From assembly GCF_003201285.1 (NCBI RefSeq), contig NZ_QICS01000016.1, forward strand, positions 1 to 64,000: a stretch of 64,000 bases of DNA, read 5' to 3'. A model generated the notes under the pieces. That model was given only the letters and a program-made list of their open reading frames with translations, was not told the origin of the DNA and made no database searches. This document shows positions 18,339 to 27,486 of the stretch, in pieces. This DNA comes from Lachnotalea glycerini. GTDB taxonomy: Bacteria; Bacillota; Clostridia; Lachnospirales; Lachnospiraceae. How positions within the stretch are numbered: the stretch's first letter is position 1; the number at the start of each line of letters is the position of its first letter. A program made the translations under genes and the position numbers.

Positions 18339-18797
18339 ATGGAGGAAGATAACATCAAAGCCAAAACGGCATTTGATGCAGCTATACAAACACATCACTT
18401 AGAAATCATAAAGGCTGCAATCCCCTACATAAACACATCAGAACAAAAAGTAATATCTGTTTTTGTAAAGGCCGCCGAATTGGCAGAAACAATAAACATT
18501 TTTCAAAAGCCTGAGGCCAGTATTGGTATCTGCTCATTGGGTAATAACAGCGGTACAATACTAGACATGTTAAATGATGTCAAAACAGTATGTAATACAA
18601 AAGAGCAAGATATCATTAATATGATTATTAACTATTATAATGCGTTTCAGATGTATAATACATACCGCCAATCATACGATGATAATGATAATATGGAACA
18701 CCCAAATTCTTCAACTTTATATAACAATTTAAAGGATCTGTTAACACCAGAACAGCAGCAAATGTTTGAAACCTATTCTCTTATGTTTAATTCATAA
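18339..18797 (+). CDS. 152-residue hypothetical protein
   Basis: A soluble, mostly helical protein with no signal peptide or membrane helix. A very strong ribosome site (AAAGGGGGG) precedes the ATG. Two segments resemble the next gene: HHLEIIKAAIPYINTSEQK with a following helix, and LKDLLTPEQQQMFETYSLM, which matches LQKDMTPAEQEKTSKILSIL there. The two look like diverged duplicates of a TPxEQ-containing module. Families like this are common and uncharacterised in spore-forming Clostridia. It is likely co-transcribed with the 89-residue gene 59 bp downstream. Function unknown. Confidence 0.75.
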   Translation: MEEDNIKAKTAFDAAIQTHHLEIIKAAIPYINTSEQKVISVFVKAAELAETINIFQKPEASIGICSLGNNSGTILDMLNDVKTVCNTKEQDIINMIINYYNAFQMYNTYRQSYDDNDNMEHPNSSTLYNNLKDLLTPEQQQMFETYSLMFNS

Positions 18798-18856
18798 TAA
18801 TTATGGAGAGCACTGCAATTGATTGTCAAATTATAAATAAATGAATGGAGGTCAAA

Positions 18857-19126
18857 ATGGAATCAAATCCTTGGTCAAATAATGAAGCTTTGAAAAATAT
18901 TGATGTACATAAAATAATGCTGTTGCAAGAACTGTTTAAACAGTCAAACGGCAAGAAAACAAACGAAATGCTGCCATTTTTAATGGCAGCATCAAAACAA
19001 GCAAATTCAAAAGGTCTTAAATTTACTAAAGACGAAATGCAATTGATTATAAGTGTCCTGCAAAAGGATATGACGCCTGCTGAGCAGGAAAAAACATCTA
19101 AAATCTTGTCAATTCTTGGACTCTAG
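18857..19126 (+). CDS. 89-residue hypothetical protein, relative of the upstream gene
   Basis: A helical 89-residue protein beginning MESNPWSNNEALKNIDVHK. I use the ATG at 18857 because GGAGG lies 5 bases upstream; the ATG at 18845 overlaps that site. Its C-terminus (LKFTKDEMQLIISVLQKDM, then TPAEQEK) echoes the C-terminal TPEQQ module of the preceding protein. Its stop overlaps the stop of the convergent activase gene by a few bases. No domain recognised. Confidence 0.72.
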   Translation: MESNPWSNNEALKNIDVHKIMLLQELFKQSNGKKTNEMLPFLMAASKQANSKGLKFTKDEMQLIISVLQKDMTPAEQEKTSKILSILGL

Positions 19127-19914
19127 CCCCCAATCTGAACCTTCAGCCCAGACTTCTTGGCTTCTTCCATAAGAAGCTGCATCTGCTCATTGGTTGGAGG
19201 TTCTAAATCTTTCAGCTCATATTCTCTATTTAAGCCTTCATATTTATCACTTCCAAGCCTGTGATATGGAAGTAAATGTAATTCTTCAACTCCTGGCAAT
19301 ACCTTGGCATACTCGGCGATTGATCTTATTTCTATTATAGTGTCATTAAAGGTAGGAATGACCGGTACTCTTATAATTAAATGCATAGAGCTCATAGCCA
19401 GTCTCATTGCATTTTCCAATATATGCTCATTTGGCTGTGAAGTAAATTGCTTATGCTTTATTGTATCCAAATGCTTAATATCCAATAAAAATAAATCTAA
19501 AAATGGTAAAAACTTCTCAATTATCTCAAACTTAGTGAATGCTGTTGATTCAATCGCTGTATTGATTCCATTTGCTTTTGCCGCTCTTAAAAGTGCCACA
19601 GCAAAATCAGGTTGTAATAAGCATTCACCTCCAGATAGTGTAATCCCACCTTGAGATCGATTGTAATAGTGAATGTCTTTCATCACTTCTTTCATCACTT
19701 CTTCTACCGTTACATCTCTTCCAATCAGCTTATCCTTACCCTTTACTTTCATTTTCTCTATATCAAAGCTTTGCGATTCCGGATTACAACACCATTTACA
19801 TCTTAAGGCACATCCCTTAAGAAAAATAATAGTACGAATTCCCGGTCCGTCATGTATTGAATATCGCTGAATATCAAATATTCTGCCCTTTACTTTTAAA
19901 TAATCATTATTCAT
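19123..19914 (-). CDS. glycyl-radical enzyme activating protein (radical SAM)
   Basis: A 263-residue PflA-like activase. It has the radical-SAM cluster motif CxxxCxxC at Cys35/39/42 (GCALRCKWCCNP), the activase signature HDGPGIRT at 21-28, and the GGITLSGGE SAM-binding motif near 90. It makes the glycyl radical on its partner enzyme using SAM and reduced flavodoxin or ferredoxin. The longer activases of glycerol dehydratase and hydroxyphenylacetate decarboxylase carry an inserted two-cluster ferredoxin domain; this one is short and appears to lack it. GGAGG precedes the ATG. It lies 12 bp behind the glycyl-radical enzyme, which is clearly its substrate. Confidence 0.92.
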   Translation of the reverse strand: MNNDYLKVKGRIFDIQRYSIHDGPGIRTIIFLKGCALRCKWCCNPESQSFDIEKMKVKGKDKLIGRDVTVEEVMKEVMKDIHYYNRSQGGITLSGGECLLQPDFAVALLRAAKANGINTAIESTAFTKFEIIEKFLPFLDLFLLDIKHLDTIKHKQFTSQPNEHILENAMRLAMSSMHLIIRVPVIPTFNDTIIEIRSIAEYAKVLPGVEELHLLPYHRLGSDKYEGLNREYELKDLEPPTNEQMQLLMEEAKKSGLKVQIGG

Positions 19915-19926
19915 ATTATCCTCCGG

Positions 19927-22452
19927 TTAAAAGCCTTGTGTTGTTCTATTAATAATGTCATCCTGCAAGGATCTTGAAAGTGTGGTAAACAGTGCACTGT
20001 ATCCTGCAACACGAACTACTAAGTTTTTATAATTCTGGGGATGTGCCTGTGCATCTAATAGAGTCTCTTTGCTTACTACATTAAATTGCATGTGCATTCC
20101 TTTCTCATCAAAGAACCCTCTGATTAAAGCTGTAAAGTTTTGTAACCCTCTCATGCCGCTTAAGGCTGATGGATGGAATTTCTGATTAAACAAAGTTCCA
20201 TTCGAGGCAATAAAATGGTCTAATTTTGCTACTGAATTTGCTGCTGCCGTAGGTCCTTTTACATCTCTGCCTGAAGCCGGCCCTACTCCGTCTGCGATTG
20301 GTGTGTTTGCCAAGCGACCGTCTGGAGTAGCACCTGTTTGTGCTCCTAACGGCACATTGGCAGAAACCGGGTATAAACCTGCCTGATACTGCCCACCTCG
20401 TGGGTTCTTATAGTTTTCAAGCGGTTTTGTATAGGTATATGCAACATCTCTTGCCAAAAGATCTACTTCTTCAATATCATTTCCATACTTTGGAAGCTCT
20501 TCAATCCACTCTAGAAGTTGATTGTATTTTTTCTGACCTGCTTCTAACTCATTTCCCATACTTACCATGTTATAAATATCAGCAATCTGTGCTTCATTCA
20601 CTTGATGTCCTGCCTTAGCTAACTCCTCTGCCACTCTGGTTGTGATTAATTTTGCCTTTTCAATCGGCATTTTTTGACCAAAGTTATCCTCCAATGCTTT
20701 TTTATATTCCAATAAAGTAAGCTTCTTCTCTTCAAATACAAGTGTTTTAACCGCCCATAAGGAATCTGTCATATTAGCTATACCAAATCCTTGTGGACCC
20801 GTAAAGTTATATACTGCCCCACCTTCTTGCAAAGATATTCCTCGTCCGATACAGTCTTCAACCATACTCGATTGGAAAGGAAGTGGACATCTTTTTGCAT
20901 GTGCCAAATCAATTGCATTATCTGCATTGACCATAAGCTCAATAAAATATTCCATTTGCTTTTTATATGCAGCATAAAACTCTTCAAAAGTTTTCATACC
21001 TGCAACATCTCCGGTCTGCAAACCAACTTTTACACCGTTTTCGTAACCATTTGAAAATACCATTTCTAATGGTCTTAGCATATTAAAAAATGCCGCATCA
21101 TGCCAGCCATCTGTTTTACCCGCCTTTTGAGGTTCCACGCATCCTATGATATCATAGGTTCTTGCATCCTTTAACGAAACACCTCGATTCACCAATGCGG
21201 GTATAATAACCTCATCATTATAATAGGCAGGAAGTCCAATTCCTGTCCGTGTTAGGGTGGCTGCCTTAATTAAAAATTCATCGGGAGTTCCATTCCACAC
21301 TCTGACAGATAAAGAGGGAGCCGGAAGCATAACATGCATGGATGCCTCAATGCACATAAAAGACAACTCATTGGTTACATCATTGCCTTCCTCGTCTTGA
21401 CCTCCTGTAATCAGATTTTGGAATAAACTATAGCCTGCAAATCCTTCCGCTGATGCCGCATCACGCACCTTATTTAAGTCATTTAATTTAACCCAGATGC
21501 AATCAATTAACTCTTGTGCAAATTCTCTGGTTATCTTACCTTTTTCAATATCGTCTAAATAATAAGGATACATATATTGGTCAAAACGTCCCGGTGATAT
21601 AGAATGTCCGCTAGATTCAACCTGCAATAACATTTGGACAAACCAAAAAGACTGACAAGCCTCCCAAAAGCTGGTCGCCCCATTTGCAGGTACGTTTGCA
21701 CAGTTTTGTGCAATTTGAAGAAGTTCTTTTTTTCTTACATTATCCTGACACGTTGAAGCTTCGCTAAGAGCCAGCTTGGCATATCGATTTGCATAATTGA
21801 TCGCCGCCTGACAGCTCATCATAACTGCCTCCAAAAACCTGGCACGCTTTCCATAATCTCCGTCTGATATTTTCAACTTGCTTAGTGCTTCTTTTGCCTC
21901 TTTATGAATACCACTATACCCAATTTTTAATACTTTATCATACTGAACGGTTAAATGACCAATACCATTATAAAAATAATTACCTGGAGTAAAAATATAA
22001 TGCTCCATCGCTGTTAATGTCTCTTGTTCCATATAAGAAGTGGCAAGATCACTGGTCGTCTTCCCTTTCCAATAAAGATAGGCTTCGTGGAGTTGGTTTT
22101 TCGTTTCCTCTGATATATAAAACGGATCGGCACTTCTTGCCGCTACTGTATCAAATTCTTGCTCTAACCATTCATAGGAGTATTCTGGAAAAACCTGGCA
22201 GCCTCTTGGTGCCTTACTGTTACTTCCCACAATCAGCTCGTCTGGTCGTATGGTAATTGGAAGCTCCTCACAAATTGCCTTAAAAGCCTTAGCTCTTCTG
22301 GTAATGATTGGATCACCCTCTGTTTCCTGATAGCTTTTTGTTAAAATAACTGCTCTATCTGCTTCAATTTCTGGAAGCTTAGCATATAAATGTTCGATTA
22401 GCTTGGGTATTCTAGGACTCTTTATTATTTCTAAATCTCCATATTTCTTCAT
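19927..22452 (-). CDS. glycyl-radical enzyme of the B12-independent glycerol/propanediol dehydratase group
   Basis: An 841-residue glycyl-radical enzyme. Numbered from the chosen ATG: the active-site Cys438 and Glu440 lie in IIGCVEPQ, Asp452 in GWHDAAF, His166 in NGIGHLTV, and His283-Ser284 in SSGHSISP. These match the substrate-binding set of Clostridium butyricum glycerol dehydratase (His164, His281, Ser282, Cys433, Glu435, Asp447). The C-terminal radical motif RVAGYSALF has Gly817. It should eliminate water from a 1,2-diol or related substrate; glycerol, propane-1,2-diol or another polyol cannot be told apart by eye. The ATG at 22452 is 8 bases from AGGAG; the GTG at 22458 is rejected. It has its own promoter with CAAACAC repeats. 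Confidence 0.88.
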   Translation of the reverse strand: MKKYGDLEIIKSPRIPKLIEHLYAKLPEIEADRAVILTKSYQETEGDPIITRRAKAFKAICEELPITIRPDELIVGSNSKAPRGCQVFPEYSYEWLEQEFDTVAARSADPFYISEETKNQLHEAYLYWKGKTTSDLATSYMEQETLTAMEHYIFTPGNYFYNGIGHLTVQYDKVLKIGYSGIHKEAKEALSKLKISDGDYGKRARFLEAVMMSCQAAINYANRYAKLALSEASTCQDNVRKKELLQIAQNCANVPANGATSFWEACQSFWFVQMLLQVESSGHSISPGRFDQYMYPYYLDDIEKGKITREFAQELIDCIWVKLNDLNKVRDAASAEGFAGYSLFQNLITGGQDEEGNDVTNELSFMCIEASMHVMLPAPSLSVRVWNGTPDEFLIKAATLTRTGIGLPAYYNDEVIIPALVNRGVSLKDARTYDIIGCVEPQKAGKTDGWHDAAFFNMLRPLEMVFSNGYENGVKVGLQTGDVAGMKTFEEFYAAYKKQMEYFIELMVNADNAIDLAHAKRCPLPFQSSMVEDCIGRGISLQEGGAVYNFTGPQGFGIANMTDSLWAVKTLVFEEKKLTLLEYKKALEDNFGQKMPIEKAKLITTRVAEELAKAGHQVNEAQIADIYNMVSMGNELEAGQKKYNQLLEWIEELPKYGNDIEEVDLLARDVAYTYTKPLENYKNPRGGQYQAGLYPVSANVPLGAQTGATPDGRLANTPIADGVGPASGRDVKGPTAAANSVAKLDHFIASNGTLFNQKFHPSALSGMRGLQNFTALIRGFFDEKGMHMQFNVVSKETLLDAQAHPQNYKNLVVRVAGYSALFTTLSRSLQDDIINRTTQGF

Positions 22453-22522
22453 ATTCACCAGCTCCTTTGTATCAATATGTAAGGCATTCTTTTTGTCTCA
22501 TCGTTCTTTTTATCTATGTAAA

Positions 22523-22551
22523 ATTGTACTATAACCAAACACAAAAGTCAA
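22523..22551 (-). promoter_or_regulatory. sigma-A promoter of the glycyl-radical enzyme operon
   Basis: On the minus strand TTGACT, 17-bp spacer, TACAAT, 71 bp upstream of the start codon. One of the GTGTTTG repeats lies inside the spacer. Confidence 0.75.
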
Positions 22552-22595
22552 TCAATTTACACGCCAATCGGAATAAATCAAACACAAACAAACAC
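22536..22595 (-). promoter_or_regulatory. three direct GTGTTTG repeats, candidate operator
   Basis: CAAACAC (plus strand) occurs at 22536-22542, 22579-22585 and 22589-22595. The last two are exactly 10 bp apart, one helical turn, upstream of the -35 box; the first is within the promoter spacer. This pattern suits a transcription factor that binds direct repeats. Confidence 0.5.
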
Positions 22596-22629
22596 AATGT
22601 CACACCCATTTAAGTTTCTGACTTTCTTT

Positions 22630-25600
22630 TTATATTTTCACTAATAAGTGCTTTTCATAGTCAAAATACATACCATCCAGCATATTACCTAATGTATTTG
22701 TCAATTTAATGTTTATTTTGTTTTTACCCTTTTTCCATATAGTTTTCTCTGTCTGCCATATGTATGGCGAAAATGCCTTAACTCCAATACTTTTATCATT
22801 TACAAAAACCTCGATACACTCATGACAGGCTTGTTCAAAATCAAACTTTAATAAGTAGTCCTTTTTTGCATCCTCGCAAAAAACATGAGTTTCAAAGTCA
22901 AAAGTACCGCTATAATAAGGAAAGCCCTTAACATAATTCAAATCAAGCTTCGTTTCGTTCGAAATTTTTGTCAGATATTTCAGGTTTTCTCGTTCCATTT
23001 GCACTCCAAATTCCCCATATAAATACAAGGGATCTCTGATTCCATCTTCGTCCTTTGTTACTTGAACCCTTATCTCAAGCTCATTCAAGCCTTGCACAAG
23101 ATATCCTGAAATATCACAAAGAAGATTATTAAAGTCAATAATAAAAGTACTGATAAAATCGTCTATTTTCAGGATATGATTATTTAGCCTGATTTCAAAG
23201 CTATCCTTAATCGTTCCTCTGTCCATAAGAAGTGAAATAGCTTCTATTGGCTTTTTAACTTCAAACGTAGTTCGATAATAAACATTTAACGGATATTGAA
23301 TTGTAATTTCTTTTGGCGTTCCAAAGTCTCCGTGAAAAGAATAATTCTCTCCTGACAGAATTGGCGTCTCTGAACACTGCTCAACAAATGTTTTCACAGT
23401 GGATTTATGCCATTGCAGTTTATCCTTTGATACCTCAAATTCCTCCAGTCTGAAAATATTTTTTCCTTGTATTGTTACCTTCATTTTATTTTTAGTATCA
23501 ATCACGATAACATTCGCTGTTTTATCTTGAACATCCTGATGATTTCTTTTTACCTTAGAGAATTGAATACATCTGCTTTCATATGGCAATAGACGAAGAA
23601 TGTTGTCCTCCAGATAAATATTTTTTGTTGTCCCATTTTCAAGACAGTATTCAGTTGTCTTAAAATTCATCTTATTTTTATATTTAATGGTTACATCTGT
23701 CTTTCGTGCTCCCTGATTTGCAACAAAAATATAGATATTTTCTTCTTTATCCTTTCTAATAGTCGATACAATATTCTTTTGATTCTGCTGATCAGGTCTA
23801 ATTTCAAATAGAGAATTAATTTCTCCTCTACACCAATCAATCCAGTTTTTACTATGAACATCTCCATAGAAACAAATATTATTATTTTCAATAATATTAT
23901 TACTCTTCCCCCCAAAATATTCTTCCTGAAAGCTTTGGTTCATACCAAAAAGCTTCTGCCATAATAATTGTGAATTTTCTTCTCCAAGCGGTTTAGTGGG
24001 AAGCATTCCAAGTGCTGCTGCTTTTCCCCCCTGCTGCACGAATTCTTTTACTTTTTTAAATGCATTGTCTTCGATACAGACGCTTGGAGGTATAATCAGT
24101 ACCTGATAGCAGGCTCTTCCCAGTCTGATTTCACCATTTTCTATCTTTGCATCTGCGAGTATTTCAGCATCTAAATGATCATAATCAATTTGTTGAAACA
24201 ATAGCGTTTTACAAATTGACACCCAATCATCTCTAAGCTTGTCACAACAAAATTTTTCATGCTCATCCTCTCCCTCATATATAAAACCATGGAAAGGATT
24301 TGCCAAATAGCTCCATAATGATGCAACCGGATCAAGAACAGCAACATGGATAACTGCCTCTGTATTAGTTACAAAGGCTCCCATTCTGCCCACGTAATCC
24401 GAAAGTACCTTATAATGTTTCCAATATGGATTCTGTATAAATTGTGACGGAGGCGCATCATGCTTGGTTATTGCATCAATTGTGTAATAAAATGCATGGA
24501 AATTATATAGATTAATTCCACTGGCACCTAAACGATCAATCATCCATTTTGCATCTTGCATATTCATAGTCCAGCCAACGCTGTGAAAGCTTTCAATCAT
24601 TGCAAATTCATTGCCCAACTGCCTAGACAGAGAACTTACAGATTTCGCATTGCTTCTGTAATTTCTAATATACTCATCATATATCCATTCAAGTGGCTTT
24701 CCCAGCTTCTCATGAGCCGTATCTCCGCCTACAATAGTGCTATATCTTTGGGTACTCATTCTCATAGATGGCACTTCTGTAGCATAATAAAGATTGTTAT
24801 TTTTACACCAGTGTGCTACCTGCTTATGATAACTTTCTACAAACAGCTTATGCAGTGCATCGTACAAATCATATCTTATCTTTATAGCATTCTGATAGGT
24901 GTTGTTATGTAGTGCCGGCAAAACCTCCTGTATCTGATACCCTTTTAGTCTCTCAAAATATTCAGGAATCAGCTTAGACCACGGAATCGGACTGAGTAGA
25001 CCTACTTCATCTGAAAACATTCCTTGAATGAAAGTTCCAAAACCATCACCAAATGCCTTCCGATATCTTTCGTGCGTTGTATTTAAAAAGGTTTTTACCG
25101 CATTCTCATTGCATGGGTCAAAAAAGCCTCCATAATATTTGAAATCTCCCATAGCTGTCTGCGTGTAAACTTCAATATGCCATTTTCCCTTTGGAAGTTT
25201 CACTGAAAGTATTTTTTGCGGTCCATAGGAAAAAAATCTTTTATTATTATATTTTGTCAGTCCTGTTGTCTGATAAAGTTGTGTTGTTTGTAAGCTTCCA
25301 ATCCTACTTTTTAAATCAAGCGGAAAATCCCACTTTATTTTGTTCTTTTCTACCGGAAATGCTTTCGCATAAAGGATACCCGACCATCCAAGGTTGATTT
25401 CTATGTCCTGTAATCCTTCGATATCTTTTGAAATATGTTTCAATATCATATGCTCAGCCTCTGGATGTTCCAGCAGTACTTCTCCCCCACTCATGCCGCT
25501 GGGATATGGATATTCATCATAAAGCCAAGCCTCTAAGCCGAAATCTCTCGCCTTCTTAGCAGCAAACTTTACCAAATCAAACCACTTTTGTGATAAGTAA

Positions 25601-25770
25601 GGAACTGACATTCCCTGTCTGGCACAGATAAAGAATCCACCCAACCCCTTTTCTGCCATTTCCTTAATCTGAATCTCAATTTCTCTTTCTGTCAATTCTC
25701 CATTCCAAAACCAAAATGGCTTAATTCTATATTTGACGGATGGATTATTAAATTCTTCCTGAAATGTCAT
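22630..25770 (-). CDS. GH106-like glycoside hydrolase (alpha-L-rhamnosidase-related)
   Basis: A 1046-residue cytoplasmic protein with no signal peptide. The N-terminus has PFWFWNGELTEREIEIQI, then GLGGFFICAR and AWLYDEYPYPSGMSGG, the signature of the large family around GH106 (unsaturated or intact L-rhamnoside hydrolases). The TIM barrel runs to about residue 480, followed by a Rossmann-like/trimer-like segment (HVAVLDP, then YQVLIIPPS) and C-terminal beta-sandwich domains with the GH2-like sugar-binding pattern (about 850-1046). GGAGGG precedes the ATG. It lies upstream of a dehydratase-type glycyl-radical enzyme, which hints that its sugar product is broken down to a diol. GH106 assignment is by motif only. 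Confidence 0.78.
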   Translation of the reverse strand: MTFQEEFNNPSVKYRIKPFWFWNGELTEREIEIQIKEMAEKGLGGFFICARQGMSVPYLSQKWFDLVKFAAKKARDFGLEAWLYDEYPYPSGMSGGEVLLEHPEAEHMILKHISKDIEGLQDIEINLGWSGILYAKAFPVEKNKIKWDFPLDLKSRIGSLQTTQLYQTTGLTKYNNKRFFSYGPQKILSVKLPKGKWHIEVYTQTAMGDFKYYGGFFDPCNENAVKTFLNTTHERYRKAFGDGFGTFIQGMFSDEVGLLSPIPWSKLIPEYFERLKGYQIQEVLPALHNNTYQNAIKIRYDLYDALHKLFVESYHKQVAHWCKNNNLYYATEVPSMRMSTQRYSTIVGGDTAHEKLGKPLEWIYDEYIRNYRSNAKSVSSLSRQLGNEFAMIESFHSVGWTMNMQDAKWMIDRLGASGINLYNFHAFYYTIDAITKHDAPPSQFIQNPYWKHYKVLSDYVGRMGAFVTNTEAVIHVAVLDPVASLWSYLANPFHGFIYEGEDEHEKFCCDKLRDDWVSICKTLLFQQIDYDHLDAEILADAKIENGEIRLGRACYQVLIIPPSVCIEDNAFKKVKEFVQQGGKAAALGMLPTKPLGEENSQLLWQKLFGMNQSFQEEYFGGKSNNIIENNNICFYGDVHSKNWIDWCRGEINSLFEIRPDQQNQKNIVSTIRKDKEENIYIFVANQGARKTDVTIKYKNKMNFKTTEYCLENGTTKNIYLEDNILRLLPYESRCIQFSKVKRNHQDVQDKTANVIVIDTKNKMKVTIQGKNIFRLEEFEVSKDKLQWHKSTVKTFVEQCSETPILSGENYSFHGDFGTPKEITIQYPLNVYYRTTFEVKKPIEAISLLMDRGTIKDSFEIRLNNHILKIDDFISTFIIDFNNLLCDISGYLVQGLNELEIRVQVTKDEDGIRDPLYLYGEFGVQMERENLKYLTKISNETKLDLNYVKGFPYYSGTFDFETHVFCEDAKKDYLLKFDFEQACHECIEVFVNDKSIGVKAFSPYIWQTEKTIWKKGKNKINIKLTNTLGNMLDGMYFDYEKHLLVKI

Positions 25771-25788
25771 AATTCCCTCCTATTAAGT

Positions 25789-25817
25789 AAGGGTGGGTTC
25801 TGTTGAACCTCACCCTT
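25789..25817 (-). promoter_or_regulatory. leader hairpin directly before the glycosidase ribosome site
   Basis: On the minus strand AAGGGTG-A-GGTTC pairs with GAACC-CACCCTT around a 4-base loop, an 11-12-bp stem with one bulge. It ends 11 bases before GGAGGG. There is no T-run, so it is more likely an mRNA stabiliser or translational element than a terminator. Confidence 0.5.
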
Positions 25818-25844
25818 TTGTATTAATTAAATTTTATAAGAAAT

Positions 25845-25873
25845 ATTATAGCGAACTTAAATGCAGATGTCAA
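25845..25873 (-). promoter_or_regulatory. consensus sigma-A promoter of the glycosidase gene
   Basis: On the minus strand TTGACA, 17-bp spacer, TATAAT: a perfect match to consensus, 75 bp upstream of the start codon. Confidence 0.88.
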
Positions 25874-25885
25874 CAAAATAGAATG

Positions 25886-25932
25886 ACAAACAAATAAAAC
25901 CAACATAATTTTTGTTGTTTTGTATTGTTTGT
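25886..25932. promoter_or_regulatory. 20-bp imperfect dyad upstream of the glycosidase -35 box
   Basis: The arm at 25886-25905 (ACAAACAAATAAAACCAACA) is a near inverted copy of 25913-25932, with about 16 of 20 positions matching and a 7-bp centre. It lies 13 bp upstream of the -35 box, a usual place for an activator. The rest of 25771-26117 shows no gene. Confidence 0.45.
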
Positions 25933-26117
25933 TTACATTTTTAGCTTGTAAGTAAACTATTACTATTTGATAGAAAATTACCTTTATATGTTTTTTCTTA
26001 AAGTATATTGACATTTATTCTTTAAAATCATATGATATACTCTGCGTGCATTAATTTATAATACATAAAGATAAAATATGTTATATCCCACATATCAAAG
26101 TAAGGATGGATGATGAT

Positions 26118-27473
26118 ATGAACCAAACCAAAGATTTAGATATCTTAAGATCAAATGCATATATTTTTAAGATGTCAATTCCTATTTTTATAGAGCTGTT
26201 GTTACAACTTCTAGTTGGAAATATTGACCAGATAATGATAAGCAGATATTCTGCAAATTCAGTCGCTGCTATCGTAAATGGAAACCAAATTATTAATATT
26301 ATTATCATCGTCCTGAATATGATGACAATGGCATCTACGGTTATATTGTCACAGTATTTGGGAGCTAATGATTATGAACACTGTAATCAGACTTGTACTG
26401 TATCTATTACTATTATTACTATCATCAGCGGCATAGCTACTTTTATTATATTGTTTTTTTATCATGATATTTTTCATGCCATGCATATTTCATCTGATAT
26501 TTTGGAAGAATCTGCAACTTACCTTTGTATTGTAGGTGGATTTACACTTATACAGGGACTTTACCTTAACTTTGCTGCTCTTTTAAGGGGATATACTTAT
26601 ATGAAGCAGGTTATGTATATCTCCATTTTTATGAATATTCTAAATATAATAGGTAATGCAATTTTAATCAATGGTCTTTTTTTCTTTCCTCAGCTTGGTA
26701 TCATGGGTGCTGCCATTTCTACAGTTATAAGTAAAACGATTGGATTATTGTTAATTACTTTTGTCTTTTTTAAGAAAACAAAGGTAAGTATAAATTGGGG
26801 TTATTTAAAACATAATTCCTTGCAAACATTCAAGAAAATTCTATTAATTGGATTTCCTTCCGGAACAGAGAGCCTATCTTATCAGATGTCACAGATTTGC
26901 ATTCTGGGAATTATTAATTCCTTTGGAACCGTTGCAATCGTTACAAAAGGGTATAGTAGTATATTAGCGAATTTTTCTTATGTATATGCAATTGCAATTG
27001 CACAGGCAACACAAATAATTGTTGGCTATCTCTTAGGCTCAAAAAGAATAAGTGACTTAGAAAAACGTGTATGGGATACTCTTAAAATTGCTGTAGGCTG
27101 CTGTGTTGGATTGTCTATCCTTCTTTATTTGGGAAGTGATACGATTTTTCAGATTTTTAATCCCTCCAAAGAGGTACTTAAACTTGGAAAACATTTATTA
27201 TTTATTGAAATATTCTTGGAAATAGGGCGTGCTATGAATATCGTGATGACAAGAATGCTTATTTGCGTGGGGGATGTTAAAACACCTATGTTTTTTGGTA
27301 TTTCAGGACACTGGCTATTAGCCTTTTTGTTATCCTACGTTTTGGGAGTTAAATTAGAGCTTGGACTAGAAGGCATTTGGATTGCCATGGCTATTGATGA
27401 ATGCACAAGAGGATTCATTTATCTTTACACATTTAAGAAAAATAAATGGAAAAAAGCATTTCATTTTACATAA
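26118..27473 (+). CDS. MATE-family efflux transporter
   Basis: A 451-residue inner-membrane protein with about 12 hydrophobic segments and the MATE two-half arrangement (first half opening FKMSIPIFIELLLQLLVGNIDQIMISRYS, given here in two parts by motif: IPIFIELLLQ and GNIDQIMISRY; second half with FPSGTESLSYQ). MATE proteins export cationic or amphipathic compounds using Na+ or H+. The start codon is ambiguous: ATG at 26106 overlaps the GGATGG site, so the ATG at 26118 is preferred. It is divergent from the glycosidase gene, sharing the 350-bp regulatory region. The substrate cannot be told. Confidence 0.88.
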   Translation: MNQTKDLDILRSNAYIFKMSIPIFIELLLQLLVGNIDQIMISRYSANSVAAIVNGNQIINIIIIVLNMMTMASTVILSQYLGANDYEHCNQTCTVSITIITIISGIATFIILFFYHDIFHAMHISSDILEESATYLCIVGGFTLIQGLYLNFAALLRGYTYMKQVMYISIFMNILNIIGNAILINGLFFFPQLGIMGAAISTVISKTIGLLLITFVFFKKTKVSINWGYLKHNSLQTFKKILLIGFPSGTESLSYQMSQICILGIINSFGTVAIVTKGYSSILANFSYVYAIAIAQATQIIVGYLLGSKRISDLEKRVWDTLKIAVGCCVGLSILLYLGSDTIFQIFNPSKEVLKLGKHLLFIEIFLEIGRAMNIVMTRMLICVGDVKTPMFFGISGHWLLAFLLSYVLGVKLELGLEGIWIAMAIDECTRGFIYLYTFKKNKWKKAFHFT

Positions 27474-27486
27474 ACATTAGAACAAA

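Noticed and set aside
25823-26014. A 63-codon minus-strand ORF upstream of the glycosidase
   Set aside because: It has no ribosome site, a low-complexity hydrophobic/AT-driven composition, and covers the promoter and upstream dyad of the glycosidase gene.
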